A DNA stretch of 64,000 nt from an uncultured Lachnospiraceae bacterium (GCA_910586255.1 CAJUHR010000001.1:62001-126000); one strand, 5' to 3'; shown: positions 15,427-24,715, numbered from the stretch's first letter. Notes: generated by a model not told the origin, from the sequence alone. Program-made: numbers and translations.

Positions 15427-17269
15427 AATCTTTTACGCTATTTTCGAGATCGGTGACCGGGTAGAGCAGCAGAAATACATAGAGGCATTGAGGAACACGG
15501 CCAGGAAGTTAAAGAGGATCACGGAGTTTAACCATCTCTTTAAAGAGTACCAGATGGATTACCTGCAGCGCATGAAGCAGAAAGGGAATAAGACCGCCTT
15601 TACGGACCAGCCGCTGGAGCTGGACTGCGGGGAATGGACAGCAACCGATTTCGGGATCCGGATGAACCGTTATGATAAAAATTTCCAGCCGGTAGTTTTG
15701 CGTGCCTGCAGCCATCCGGTCATGCCGGTCGAGATCTTAAAGAACGTGGATACATCGGAGGAGCGGATCACCCTGGCTTATTATAAGTCCGCCACCTGGC
15801 AGCGGATTACCGTGAGCCGGAGTGTCTGTGCCAATACAAACAAGATCGTGGACACCTTAAGCCAGTACGGAATCGAGGTGACTTCAGATAATGCAAAAGA
15901 GCTGGTGCGCTATATCAGCGATTGCGTGGGCTATAACCCGGTCATATTAAGGCCGAAACGGTCCATTAACCGCTTAGGATGGGTAGGGATGGAATTTACC
16001 CCTTATGAGGCGGATATCCGCTATGAAGGGGATCCGGAATATGAATCCGTATTCAAAAACATCCACGAACATGGGGATTTTGTGACATGGAGGAAACTGT
16101 GTGCGGGGCTGCGGGGAAACCGCCAGCTCCGGCTGCTGATGGATGCCAGCTTTGCTTCCGTGCTGATCGAGCAGCTCCGGATCCTCCCCTTTGTGTTCCA
16201 TGTCTGGGGGGAATCCGGAACCTGCAAGACAGTGGCGCTTATGGTGGCGATGAGCATCTGGGGGAATCCAAAGATCGGAAGCCTGGTTAAGACCATGAAC
16301 ATGACAAAAAATGCCATTATGCGGCACGCCTCTTTTTTGTGCAGCATCCCGTTTGCCGGGGATGAACTGCAGACGATTAAGGACAAGTGGAACGGGAATT
16401 TCGATCAGCTGATCTATCAGATCACGGAAGGCGTGGACCGGGGGAGGGCCCGGCTTCATGGCGGTGTGGAGGAGACGAGGACGTGGAGGAACAGCTTCCT
16501 GTTCACCGGGGAGGAGCCGGTCACAAAGGCAAACTCCGGAGGCGGCTCCAGGAACCGGGTTATTGAGGTTGCCATTGACGGAAAGCTGGTGGAGGATGGG
16601 CATCTGGTCAGCAATGCCGTGCAGGAGCATTATGGATTTGCCGGAAGAAAATTTGTGGAGCACATCCAGGAGGCAGGGGCGGCAGCGCTGATGGAACGGT
16701 ACCGGGAGCTGTTTGAGGAGCTTTGCAGGCTGGACACGACTGATAAGCAGGCGATGGCAATGGCCTGCATCCTCCTGGCAGACGAACTGGCGGTAAAGCT
16801 GTTTTTTGAGTGCGAAAGGCCCATTACGGTTCCCGAAGCAGGGAGGTACCTGCAGAGCACAAAGGAGGTGGATGCGGCGGAGCGGGCTTATCAGATGACC
16901 CTAAACTGGGCTGCGAAAAACCCGGTCCGGTTTGAGAACCCGAAGGACAGCAATTCCCCCAATAAGGGAGAAGTATGGGGAAAGACGGAGAAAAATGAAG
17001 AGAGCGGTGAAGAGAGCCTGGTAATTAACAAGGATGTGCTGGTGGATTTTCTGGATCAGAACGGGTTTGATTATGCGGCGATCAGCAAGCAGTGGGCAAA
17101 AAAGGGGTATCTGATCCGGAATTCCCAGGGCAAGTATGTGCACCAGACCAAGGTGTATGGGATCCGGTCCAGCTATGCAAAACTGCTGCTTCCGGTTGAT
17201 GATGACGATACGGATCCGGACGGGTTTATGAAGGCGGATTGTCAGCAGATGAAACTCCCGTTTGACTAA
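15356..17269 (+). CDS. DUF927-domain replicative helicase/primase-associated ATPase
   Basis: 637 residues from a TTG at 15356 preceded by AGGCGGTG. The central region matches DUF927 proteins (FVFHVWGESGTCKTVAL, FAGDELQTIKD, FLFTGEEPV), superfamily 3-like ATPases that act as phage and plasmid replicative helicases. The P loop reads GESGTCKT, with Cys where Gly is usual. The C-terminal ~130 residues look like a winged-helix region. A cluster of GTAAGAC repeats lies immediately downstream and may be the origin this protein or a partner loads onto. Confidence 0.88.
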   Translation: MEKSKDELLNGMSALGREEPFPDEIFYAIFEIGDRVEQQKYIEALRNTARKLKRITEFNHLFKEYQMDYLQRMKQKGNKTAFTDQPLELDCGEWTATDFGIRMNRYDKNFQPVVLRACSHPVMPVEILKNVDTSEERITLAYYKSATWQRITVSRSVCANTNKIVDTLSQYGIEVTSDNAKELVRYISDCVGYNPVILRPKRSINRLGWVGMEFTPYEADIRYEGDPEYESVFKNIHEHGDFVTWRKLCAGLRGNRQLRLLMDASFASVLIEQLRILPFVFHVWGESGTCKTVALMVAMSIWGNPKIGSLVKTMNMTKNAIMRHASFLCSIPFAGDELQTIKDKWNGNFDQLIYQITEGVDRGRARLHGGVEETRTWRNSFLFTGEEPVTKANSGGGSRNRVIEVAIDGKLVEDGHLVSNAVQEHYGFAGRKFVEHIQEAGAAALMERYRELFEELCRLDTTDKQAMAMACILLADELAVKLFFECERPITVPEAGRYLQSTKEVDAAERAYQMTLNWAAKNPVRFENPKDSNSPNKGEVWGKTEKNEESGEESLVINKDVLVDFLDQNGFDYAAISKQWAKKGYLIRNSQGKYVHQTKVYGIRSSYAKLLLPVDDDDTDPDGFMKADCQQMKLPFD

Positions 17270-17274
17270 AAAAC

Positions 17275-17554
17275 GTCTTACCATATCCGAAAAGGTAAGA
17301 CCCTGGTAAGACATTTTGGAGTCCGGAAAGCCGCATAAAATAAGGATTCTTAATAAAAGTCTTACCGTCTTACCTGTCTTACCTATTTATAAACACTACA
17401 CGCGAGGCAAAATCGTATATACAAAATATTATATAAAATATTTGCTTATATAACCGGAAAAATGGTAAGACGGTAAGACCCCCAGTAAAATCAAGGGTTT
17501 CCGGCATTTTTTTGGTAAGACTTAAGGAAAGACATTTTTAAAAAAGGGTAAGAC
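17275..17554. other. candidate phage replication origin: ten 8-bp iterons around an AT-rich core
   Basis: The 338-bp gene-free gap holds the exact 8-mer GGTAAGAC at 17294, 17305, 17464, 17472, 17514 and 17547, and its reverse complement GTCTTACC at 17275, 17359, 17367 and 17376. A triplet on the left and a tandem pair on the right face each other across a very AT-rich stretch (17384-17459). This is the form of an iteron origin with a DNA-unwinding element, and it lies between the DUF927 helicase and the resolvase. Which protein binds the repeats is not known. Confidence 0.65.
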
Positions 17555-17608
17555 CACAGGAAAATTATACATGATTTCCCATAAAGGGGGAATTGGAAAG
17601 AGAGAGAA

Positions 17609-18049
17609 ATGAGCAATAAAAAAGCAGGCAGTGATTTTGAATCCTGGTTTGCCGGCACGCTTTCCGAAAACGGATTCTGGGTACATAGATTTCAGGACAA
17701 CAAAAACGGCCAGCCCTGCGACCTGATTGCAGCACAGGACGGGGAAACCTATTTGTTTGACTGTAAAAGCTGTGAGAAGGATTTTTTTCGGCTGAGCCGG
17801 GTGGAGGCGAATCAGAAAAGCGCCATGGAGCTGTTTTATAGAACAGGAAACCGGCGTGGGATGTTTGCAATCCGGTTCCCGGGGGACCTCATATACCTGG
17901 TGGATTATCAGGTTATGGATAACATCCGGGAGCAGGGGATTAAGCGGATTGATAAAAATAGGATGGCCCTTTATGGGAGGTCCCTGGAAGGGTGGATCGG
18001 GGAATTTAAAATTCTCCATCCGGATAGGAGGCAGGGATGCATATCATAG
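17609..18049 (+). CDS. Holliday-junction resolvase-like (RecU-type) nuclease
   Basis: 146 residues. The nuclease core shows the PD-(D/E)XK pattern (PCDLIAAQDGETYLFDCKS) followed by the RecU-like FFRLSRVEANQKSAMELF helix. RecU-type enzymes cut four-way junctions, resolving recombination and replication intermediates before packaging. AGAGAGAGAAATG precedes the start. The gene overlaps the helicase start by 13 bp. Confidence 0.8.
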   Translation: MSNKKAGSDFESWFAGTLSENGFWVHRFQDNKNGQPCDLIAAQDGETYLFDCKSCEKDFFRLSRVEANQKSAMELFYRTGNRRGMFAIRFPGDLIYLVDYQVMDNIREQGIKRIDKNRMALYGRSLEGWIGEFKILHPDRRQGCIS

Positions 18050-19419
18050 TCGGGGCTGAAATCCGGGTGAAGGATGCCAGCAGGGAGCTGCAAGGCTGGT
18101 GTGGTGAAAACCTGGTACTGGAAAACCCGGAATATAAGGACCGGAAACGCCGGGGGCTATGGATGGGGAACACACCGCAGTATTTGTGGCTCTACCGTGT
18201 GGAAGGGAGCGACCTGATCCTGCCGACAGGAACCGGAAAGCAGGTCCGGAAATTTATGGGGCCAAAAGATACGGCAGTGGCAGAGCTGGCGGACAACGGG
18301 ATGCGGGAATATGACGGGCAGATCCCTCTGTTTGATTACCAGAAAACAGCGGTGGCTGCCATGAAGGGACAGAGCTGCGGGATCCTGCAAAGCCCATGCG
18401 GGTCGGGAAAGACCCAGATGGGGATCGCCCTGGCGGCTTCCTTATCCCGGAAGGTTTTGTGGATTACCCACACCAGGGATTTGCTTGTACAATCCCTGAA
18501 CCGGGCAGGGCAGTATTTCCCTCAGGATACCCTTGGCAGGATTACGGAAGGCACGGTACAGATCGGGAGCCATATGACCTTCGCAACCGTCCAGACATTG
18601 AGCAGGCTGGAGCTGGAAAAATACCGGTACAGCTGGGATGTGGTGATTGTAGATGAATGTCACCGCCTGGCGGGGACACCGACAAAGGTGACGATGTTCT
18701 ACAGGATCATGAACAGCCTGGCAGCAAGGCATAAATATGGGCTGTCCGCAACGGTTCACCGGTCGGATGGGCTGATTGCAAGCACTTTTGCCGTACTGGG
18801 GCCGGTTGTATACCGGGTGCCGGATAAGGCGGTGGAGGAAAGGACTATGAAAGTGAGGGTGGTACGAAGGGATACGGGAATCCGGATTAACCGGAGCTGC
18901 CTGGATACAGATGGGACCCTGGTGTATGCCAAATTGATTTCCTTTCTGACAGGAGACGGGGAGCGGAGCCGGAAGATAGCCAGTGACCTGGAGCAGAACC
19001 GGGAGCATTACAACCTGGTATTGTCGGACCGCCTGGAGCATTTACGGGCCCTGATGGGGATGCTTCCGGAGGAGCTTAGGCGGGAGAGCGTAATGGTAGA
19101 CGGCAGCATGACCAGTAAAAGGGCCAGAGAGCAGCGGGAACAGGCCCTTGAGGATATGCGTACCGGGAAAAAGCATTTTCTCTTTGCATCGTTCAGTCTG
19201 GCAAAAGAGGGGCTGGATATCCCCCGGCTTGACCGGCTGTACATGACAACGCCTAAGAAGGATTACAGCGTAGTAACACAGAGCATCGGGAGGATTGCAA
19301 GGACGGCAGAGGGAAAGGCGGAGCCGGTTTGTTATGACTATGTGGATGACATTGCCTTTTGCGTAAACCAGTATAAAAGACGTCAGACACATTATAGAAA
19401 AGCGGGGTGTGTTCTATGA
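18037..19419 (+). CDS. DEAD/DEAH-box superfamily 2 helicase
   Basis: 460 residues with all core SF2 motifs in order: SPCGSGKTQMG (I), TFATVQTLSR (Ic region), VIVDECHRL (II, DECH), GLSATVHRSDG (III) and QSIGRIART (VI). The form is like the UvsW/RadD-type phage helicases that remodel forks and D-loops. AGGAGGCAGGG precedes the ATG. Together with the neighbouring resolvase it makes a recombination unit. Confidence 0.92.
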   Translation: MHIIVGAEIRVKDASRELQGWCGENLVLENPEYKDRKRRGLWMGNTPQYLWLYRVEGSDLILPTGTGKQVRKFMGPKDTAVAELADNGMREYDGQIPLFDYQKTAVAAMKGQSCGILQSPCGSGKTQMGIALAASLSRKVLWITHTRDLLVQSLNRAGQYFPQDTLGRITEGTVQIGSHMTFATVQTLSRLELEKYRYSWDVVIVDECHRLAGTPTKVTMFYRIMNSLAARHKYGLSATVHRSDGLIASTFAVLGPVVYRVPDKAVEERTMKVRVVRRDTGIRINRSCLDTDGTLVYAKLISFLTGDGERSRKIASDLEQNREHYNLVLSDRLEHLRALMGMLPEELRRESVMVDGSMTSKRAREQREQALEDMRTGKKHFLFASFSLAKEGLDIPRLDRLYMTTPKKDYSVVTQSIGRIARTAEGKAEPVCYDYVDDIAFCVNQYKRRQTHYRKAGCVL

Positions 19420-19673
19420 CAGGAGAGCAGCAGCGACAGAAAGATCATTTCCGGATGGTGAATGGGGCCTTTAATGATGCGTACCTTTTTTACAAAAAGT
19501 TTCATGGGAGGCCGTTGGAGCCTGGGATGACAGAAGAAATGACAAGGGAGTTTGGAGACATTCTGAAAAAGTATAACGGATCCTTATTCTGTACCAGGAT
19601 TATGCTGGCGGTATTTTCCCAGATCGAGGAGGAAACAAGCGGGCCACCCAGGACAGCCTGTTTACGGCATTAA
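19416..19673 (+). CDS. small hypothetical phage protein, 85 residues
   Basis: The ATG at 19416 overlaps the helicase stop. The product is helical (AFNDAYLFYKKFHG; DILKKYNGSLFCTRIML), soluble, and without a recognised domain. Its coupling to the helicase suggests a cofactor, by context only. Confidence 0.6.
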   Translation: MTGEQQRQKDHFRMVNGAFNDAYLFYKKFHGRPLEPGMTEEMTREFGDILKKYNGSLFCTRIMLAVFSQIEEETSGPPRTACLRH

Positions 19674-19710
19674 AAGCAAGAATTGTTAAAATCAAAACAG
19701 AGGAGTGAAA

Positions 19711-21429
19711 ATGGTGGAGGAGATCAGAAAGAGCGGCCTGACATTTCAAGAGGCGAGAATTTTAGTGGATAAAAGTATCCGGGATGTGAAGGATGGTTTT
19801 GTGGCAACCGGATACTACCTGTGGATTATCCGGGAGGAGCGCCTGTGGGAGGAGGACGGGTACAACAGCTTCCAGGAGTTTCTGCACTGCCAGTACCAGA
19901 AGGATAAGTCCTGGGCCTCCCGGTGCATCGGCCTGTATGAGCAGTTCGGAAAGCAGATTGAGTTTGGACAGCTGCCGGTATTGGCAGCTCCTTACCGGGA
20001 TTACTCCGTTAGCCAGCTGATTGAGATGGTGTCCATGACCGAGGAGCAGCGGGAGCAGGTGACGCCGGAAATGAAGGTGCGGGAAATCCGGGAGTTGAAG
20101 CCGAAGCGGGAAAAGAAGGAAGCGGCGTCTGAGGGGAAAGTACCGGAGGAAGCTGCCGGAGGGGAGCCGGAAGAGCAGCTCCCGGGGCAGATGGAATTAA
20201 TCGATTATGGAGATGGTTGCGATGTCGCAACTGGAGGAAGGCTGGATGGGAAGGAGATAACCGGAAAATGTGCCTACCGGGAAGGGTTTTTCTGTTCCCT
20301 GACAAGGGAACAGCAGAAAACGGTTGGAGGGAATGAAAACTGCCATGTCGGCTGCTGTTGGGGATGTGAATCCCGGAAGGAATGTAATCTGGAGTGCATC
20401 AGTTCGGCATCCAGGGAGGAAGAAGCAGTGGTGGTGACGGAAGCGCTTTCCGCACATGGCACGCCCAGAAAGGTGTATCCGGAGGGTAGCCTGATTATAA
20501 CTGCCGGATGTGAAAGTGAGCTGGGTGGATTTAAGGGCGGTTATAATTGCATCAGCTGTGCCAGGGAATGTGAAATCCGGCAAAAGGACCGTTATTGTGT
20601 AAAAGCCCCGATGGGAAATCCGTTCCCCTGTGAGATGATGGAATCCGTGGAAGTGCTGCGGGATGCCATGGGGGATAGGTGCCAGTTTATAAACTTGGAT
20701 TTGGCATACCACAGTCTAGGTGACGGGGAGCCGGTACCATGTTGCAAAGATTGCGGTGAGCAATGTATTTTCCAGTGTATCCGGGCGGAAGAGACAGTTG
20801 TTGTAAGTCCGGAACCGGTTCAGGTCCCGGATCCGGCTCAGGAGGAATCCGGTCACCTGGACGGGATATCAACGCACATGGAAATAAAGGATTATGACCG
20901 CGGTTCTTTGATGCAGATGATTTCAAATGCGGAGTACCAAATGAAGATAATGGGGGATTACTGGAAGGAGAATATGTCAGGGGAATACATCAAGAAGGCC
21001 ATGGAAATCCAGGCATACAGGAGGCTGCTGGCGGAGCATGACGTCTCTGAGGCTACGGAACCTGGCCTGGTGGAGAATCCGGATCCGGATCAGCCGGAGC
21101 TGCCGGTTTTAAAAAATAATGACCAGCGGAAGGAATGGCTGAAAAACTATAAGTCCTGGGGGGTATGGTACTGGGACGGGCATATCGATGTGAATTATTA
21201 TAAATTCGATTTTGACAATGGTTCCCGGTTGGTAGTGGCAGAGTATCTACAGAGGGAGAATGACTGGTCAAGTGATAAGTATGATCGTGTGTATTATCAC
21301 CTGGTAGAGAAGGGGAAGAAAAAATATAAGAGCGAAAAGGTCTATGATGATAAGTATCAGGATTCCCCCACCAGTGAGACAGAGTTAGTGGAGTACCTGA
21401 AAAATATCCAGAAGAAAGGAAAGGGGTAA
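19711..21429 (+). CDS. large Cys-rich phage protein of unknown function
   Basis: 572 residues from the ATG at 19711 (GAGGAG upstream; a GTG at 19705 is an alternative). The N-terminal ~110 residues look like a helical DNA-binding/partition region (ILVDKSIRDVKDGFVATGYYLW). The middle (about 185-370) has three Cys-rich clusters, for example CHVGCCWGCESRKECNLEC and CISCARECEIRQKDRYC, with spacing suggestive of zinc binding. The C-terminus contains a separate charged domain rich in Trp/Tyr. A 16-bp palindrome GTTGCGATGTCGCAAC lies within the gene at 20216. Confidence 0.6.
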   Translation: MVEEIRKSGLTFQEARILVDKSIRDVKDGFVATGYYLWIIREERLWEEDGYNSFQEFLHCQYQKDKSWASRCIGLYEQFGKQIEFGQLPVLAAPYRDYSVSQLIEMVSMTEEQREQVTPEMKVREIRELKPKREKKEAASEGKVPEEAAGGEPEEQLPGQMELIDYGDGCDVATGGRLDGKEITGKCAYREGFFCSLTREQQKTVGGNENCHVGCCWGCESRKECNLECISSASREEEAVVVTEALSAHGTPRKVYPEGSLIITAGCESELGGFKGGYNCISCARECEIRQKDRYCVKAPMGNPFPCEMMESVEVLRDAMGDRCQFINLDLAYHSLGDGEPVPCCKDCGEQCIFQCIRAEETVVVSPEPVQVPDPAQEESGHLDGISTHMEIKDYDRGSLMQMISNAEYQMKIMGDYWKENMSGEYIKKAMEIQAYRRLLAEHDVSEATEPGLVENPDPDQPELPVLKNNDQRKEWLKNYKSWGVWYWDGHIDVNYYKFDFDNGSRLVVAEYLQRENDWSSDKYDRVYYHLVEKGKKKYKSEKVYDDKYQDSPTSETELVEYLKNIQKKGKG

Positions 21430-21432
21430 AGG

Positions 21433-21924
21433 ATGATCCGGTTGACAGAACTGAGAGAGGATGGACGTTGGGGCGTAAAAGGTATGGATTGGATGGATAT
21501 CTATGAGGGGGTAAGAATAAAAGGGAAGGTGATGGAGATTTTATACGGCTGCCTGTGTGAGCTGAAAGCCTATGAAGATACAGGGTACAGCCCGGGAGAA
21601 GTGCAGCAGATGGGGGAGGAACTGAAGGAATTAAACCATTGTGACCAGGAGCAGACAAAAAATCTTTTGGAAAAACTGATGTGGATGCGGCAGGAGAACC
21701 GATGGGTTCCCGTGCAGGAGAACAATCCCAGAACGAGCGGAGACTATCTGGTGACAATGATAATCCCCGGATACAACCAGGGTCAACCTGCTACTAATTG
21801 GCAGTATTGGGATAACAGGGATAAGGTGTGGACGGATACAAACGGGGATCCGATTATAGGGATGATTACAGCCTGGAAGCCGATTCCGGAAGCGTATTAT
21901 GAAGAAGATGAAGGCAGTGATTAA
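21433..21924 (+). CDS. DUF551-domain phage protein
   Basis: 163 residues. The C-terminal half has the DUF551 pattern: RWVPVQENNP, SGDYLVT, and ITAWKPIPEAY at the end. This small domain is common in phage early regions and has no known function. A conserved helical segment (CLCELKAYEDTGYSPGEVQQM) precedes it. The end overlaps the Dam-like methylase by 26 bp. Confidence 0.8.
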   Translation: MIRLTELREDGRWGVKGMDWMDIYEGVRIKGKVMEILYGCLCELKAYEDTGYSPGEVQQMGEELKELNHCDQEQTKNLLEKLMWMRQENRWVPVQENNPRTSGDYLVTMIIPGYNQGQPATNWQYWDNRDKVWTDTNGDPIIGMITAWKPIPEAYYEEDEGSD

Positions 21925-22708
21925 ATATCCGGGGAGTAAGTGGGGGCTTGCGAAATGGATTATCAGCCATTTTCCGGATCATCACAGTTACTTAGAGCCG
22001 TTCTTTGGGAGTGGAGCTGTCTTGTTCAACAAGTCCCGGTCGAATATCGAAACCGTCAATGACCTGGATGGTAATGTGGTGAATCTGTTTGAATGGATTA
22101 GAAATGATCCGGAACGGTTAGCCCATGAAATCTATTACACACCATATGCCCGGCAGGTCTATGAAAATGCATTTGGCAGGGCACCAGAAGATAGCCTGCA
22201 GCAAGCGGTTAATTTTTACATCCGACTGAATATGGGACAGGGATTTCGCACTAACGGGGAGCGGGTGGGCTGGAAGAATGATATCCAAGGCCGTGAAAAG
22301 GCCTATGCTGCCTTGGATTGGTTCCACATACCGGAAAAGATTCTACAGGCGGCGGAGCATCTCAGGGGCGTACAGATTGAGTGTCGGCCGGCTGCGGAGT
22401 TGATACGGCGGTTTAACTATCCAAATGTACTGATCTATGCGGATCCGCCCTATATGCTGGGGACTAGGCACGGGAAACAATACCGCTGCGAGATGGACGA
22501 TCCGGATCATGAGGAGCTGCTGGATGCACTTCTGGCACATAAGGGCCCGGTGTTGTTATCGGGATATGATAATGATTTGTACAATGATCGGTTGCGGAAC
22601 TGGCATCGGGAAGAGGCTGTAAGTTATTCGCAGATAGCATCCAGAAAGACAGAGGTGTTATGGATGAATTATGAGCCGGATGAGCAGATAAGATTAGATT
22701 TTACGTAG
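21899..22708 (+). CDS. D12-class (Dam-like) adenine-N6 DNA methyltransferase
   Basis: 269 residues. The SAM-binding motif KYPGSKWGLAKWI is at the N-terminus, FFGSGAVLF follows, and the catalytic motif DPPYML is near residue 182. Such solitary phage methylases protect phage DNA from host restriction or mimic host methylation; recognition of GATC is typical of the class but cannot be read from the sequence. No cognate restriction gene is nearby. Confidence 0.93.
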   Translation: MKKMKAVIKYPGSKWGLAKWIISHFPDHHSYLEPFFGSGAVLFNKSRSNIETVNDLDGNVVNLFEWIRNDPERLAHEIYYTPYARQVYENAFGRAPEDSLQQAVNFYIRLNMGQGFRTNGERVGWKNDIQGREKAYAALDWFHIPEKILQAAEHLRGVQIECRPAAELIRRFNYPNVLIYADPPYMLGTRHGKQYRCEMDDPDHEELLDALLAHKGPVLLSGYDNDLYNDRLRNWHREEAVSYSQIASRKTEVLWMNYEPDEQIRLDFT

Positions 22709-22756
22709 GAGCCGCCAGCCGAAGCATGCTGAAAATTAAAAGTTAATGGAGGGTGC

Positions 22757-23167
22757 ATGACAAAAACAGATGAATTGATAATTCGGTTTATTATAGATTA
22801 CTATAAGAAAAACCAATTTTATCCCAATTATAGCGAGATTGCAGACAGTATAGGAACGGTAAAGTCAACGATACATACCCATATAAAAAGATTAGAAAGT
22901 GAAGGAATTATTATCCGGAAGGATAATTGCTCATTTCAATACAGATTAATAAATATGGGACTAATTTTTGAAAATATTCATTCAGATAAACAAAAGTTGC
23001 CAGGGGCTGCGGAGGAGGGAATGGAGAAAAGCATAAGAGAGATATTGGAGGCTGTATGTGAGGATATTTGCAATAACTATTGCAAGTTCCGGGATGCATT
23101 GGATGAAGAATGTCTGTGCAGCAGGATCAGAGAGGGAGAAAGCTGCCCTCTTGACCGACTTAATTAA
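22757..23167 (+). CDS. LexA-type winged-helix protein with Cys-rich tail
   Basis: 136 residues. The first ~65 form a winged helix like the LexA DNA-binding domain (FYPNYSEIADSIGTVKSTIHTHI then a wing). There is no protease domain. The C-terminus has Cys residues spaced CEDICNNYCKF ... CLCSR ... CPLDRL, a motif I know from clostridial phage proteins, perhaps metal-binding. A regulatory role is likely. GGAGGGTGC precedes the start. Confidence 0.7.
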   Translation: MTKTDELIIRFIIDYYKKNQFYPNYSEIADSIGTVKSTIHTHIKRLESEGIIIRKDNCSFQYRLINMGLIFENIHSDKQKLPGAAEEGMEKSIREILEAVCEDICNNYCKFRDALDEECLCSRIREGESCPLDRLN

Positions 23168-23185
23168 GATTTAGAGGAGGCAAAG

Positions 23186-23422
23186 ATGAAATATACGATA
23201 GAAACAACAGAAAACGGGTGCCGGGAAACTATAGTGATGAATAACGGAAACACTTACACAAAGAGACATAGAAAGACCTTTTATGGTTCTGAGTGCAAAG
23301 ATGAAGAGTCCTGTAATCAAATGGAGAATGATGGGTATTGCGAGGAGATGCTTGAAAAAATATATGATACTTTTGATAGTTTCCTTGCAAGCGAGTTTAT
23401 GGACATTGCTAAACTAAGATGA
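23186..23422 (+). CDS. small hypothetical protein, 78 residues
   Basis: The start is preceded by GAGGAGGCAAAG. The sequence is soluble, beginning with a beta-rich segment (MKYTIETTENGCRETIVM) and ending in a helix. Three Cys residues are present. It is not recognised. Confidence 0.55.
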   Translation: MKYTIETTENGCRETIVMNNGNTYTKRHRKTFYGSECKDEESCNQMENDGYCEEMLEKIYDTFDSFLASEFMDIAKLR

Positions 23423-23445
23423 AATTTAGGAGGGTGTATAGAAAA

Positions 23446-24114
23446 ATGAAAGTACTGGTAGCTTGTGAGGAATCTCAGGCAGTGACAAAAGAGCTGAGGA
23501 ATCTGGGGCATGAGGCATATTCTTGCGATATCGAACCATGCAGTGGAGGGCACCCAGAATGGCACATACAAGCCGATGTAATCCCTCTACTGAATGGGGA
23601 TTGCAGTTTTCGGACAGTGGGCGGCATGGAGCATAGGATTGACGAGAAATGGGATATGATTATTGCTTTTCCACCATGCACATACATGACGAACGCAGGA
23701 GCGGTCAGAATGAGAGTGAAAGGCAAAATTGTCTAAGATCGTTATCAAAAGGCGATGAAAGCAAAAGCGTTTTTTATGCAGATCATGAACGCAAACTGCG
23801 AAAAGATTGCTATTGAGAACCCCACTCCCATGAAACTGATAGCATTGCCTCCATATACCCAAGTGGTGCAGCCTTATCAGTTTGGACACCCATACAGCAA
23901 ACGCACTTGTTTGTGACTGAAAGGATTGCCAAAGTTAGAGCCTACGGAGATAATGGAACACCATGAGCCATATGTAAATGGGGGCTGCAAGGACGCGCAC
24001 GGAAATTATCGGAGATTCCAAGGCGGGAAAGAAAGAGATTCCAAGACAAGAGCAAAGACATTTCCTGGAATAGCAAGGGCTATGGCAGAACAATGGGCAG
24101 GAAAAATTAACTAA
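23446..24114 (+). pseudogene. cytosine methyltransferase-like gene with two in-frame stop codons
   Basis: A single reading frame of 222 residues, starting MKVLVACEESQAVTKELR and carrying the PPCTYMTNAG motif (PPC is the catalytic site of C5-cytosine methylases). It is interrupted by TAA at 23734-23736 and TGA at 23914-23916. No insertion or deletion separates the pieces, and the downstream part still reads as good protein (VVQPYQFGHPYSKRT; THE TGA sits where Trp is expected in LWLK). Two point mutations have therefore silenced it. Only the first 96 residues can be made, including the PPC motif. Confidence 0.75.
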
Positions 24115-24141
24115 ACTGAATTTTAACAAAAAGGAGGAAGC

Positions 24142-24342
24142 GTGGCAAGATTATCAAAAGCAAGGAAAAGGAACAGCGGTGAGATTGCAAAATCAAGGCA
24201 GGCCCAGTATGACATTATCTTGAAAGCAGCGTCATGCAAAACATGGTCGGCCAGGATGCCGGCATACTGTTTCTCAGTCTTGTGCCCGGATGCCCGGTAC
24301 CGACCGGGAGGAGAACTGTACATAAAAGGACAAAAGAAGTAA
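24142..24342 (+). CDS. small basic protein, 66 residues
   Basis: A GTG start directly after AAAGGAGGAAGC, one of the best ribosome sites in the region. The product is basic, with an N-terminal KARKRNSGEIAKSRQAQYD. It is not recognised and could bind nucleic acid. Confidence 0.55.
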   Translation: MARLSKARKRNSGEIAKSRQAQYDIILKAASCKTWSARMPAYCFSVLCPDARYRPGGELYIKGQKK

Positions 24343-24391
24343 AAGAAGAGTAGTATCCATTGGGTAACCGTAAATAAGGAGGATTACAGAA

Positions 24392-24688
24392 ATGGCAAAA
24401 GTAAACGTATCGATCATCACGGATTATAAAGATGTGACCTGTTACCGGCTGGAAAAGAAAAGGGGAACCATTTCCCAGAGGGAAGCTTATGAGGCAATGG
24501 AAGCGGAAGGATATTTCGGACAGTTCTTAATGGATTTTTCCATACCGCAGGATGTTCCCTTTGACCTTTATGAACCGGGAGACTGCTTGCTTTTATATAA
24601 AGCAGAGGATTTGTTGGGAGAAAAGGCAGAGGATGAGTTTAACAAAGGTTATAAGGCATGTTTAAAGGATTATCATCTTGAGGAATAG
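24392..24688 (+). CDS. hypothetical phage protein, 98 residues
   Basis: The ATG is preceded by AAGGAGGATTACAG. An acidic, soluble protein with alternating strand and helix predictions (SIITDYKDVTCYRLEKK; QREAYEAMEAEGYFGQF). No domain is recognised. It lies just before the late regulator. Confidence 0.6.
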   Translation: MAKVNVSIITDYKDVTCYRLEKKRGTISQREAYEAMEAEGYFGQFLMDFSIPQDVPFDLYEPGDCLLLYKAEDLLGEKAEDEFNKGYKACLKDYHLEE

Positions 24689-24715
24689 AGAACTTGCGGG
24701 AGGGAGGAGAATCCA

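Noticed and set aside
17275..17554. CRISPR-like array from the repeated 8-mers
   Set aside because: The units are 8 bp, in both orientations, with irregular and often zero spacing; they fit iterons, not CRISPR repeats.
23446..24114. Stop-codon recoding in the phage, suggested by two in-frame stops
   Set aside because: TAA, TGA and TAG all end other phage genes normally, and only this gene shows internal stops.
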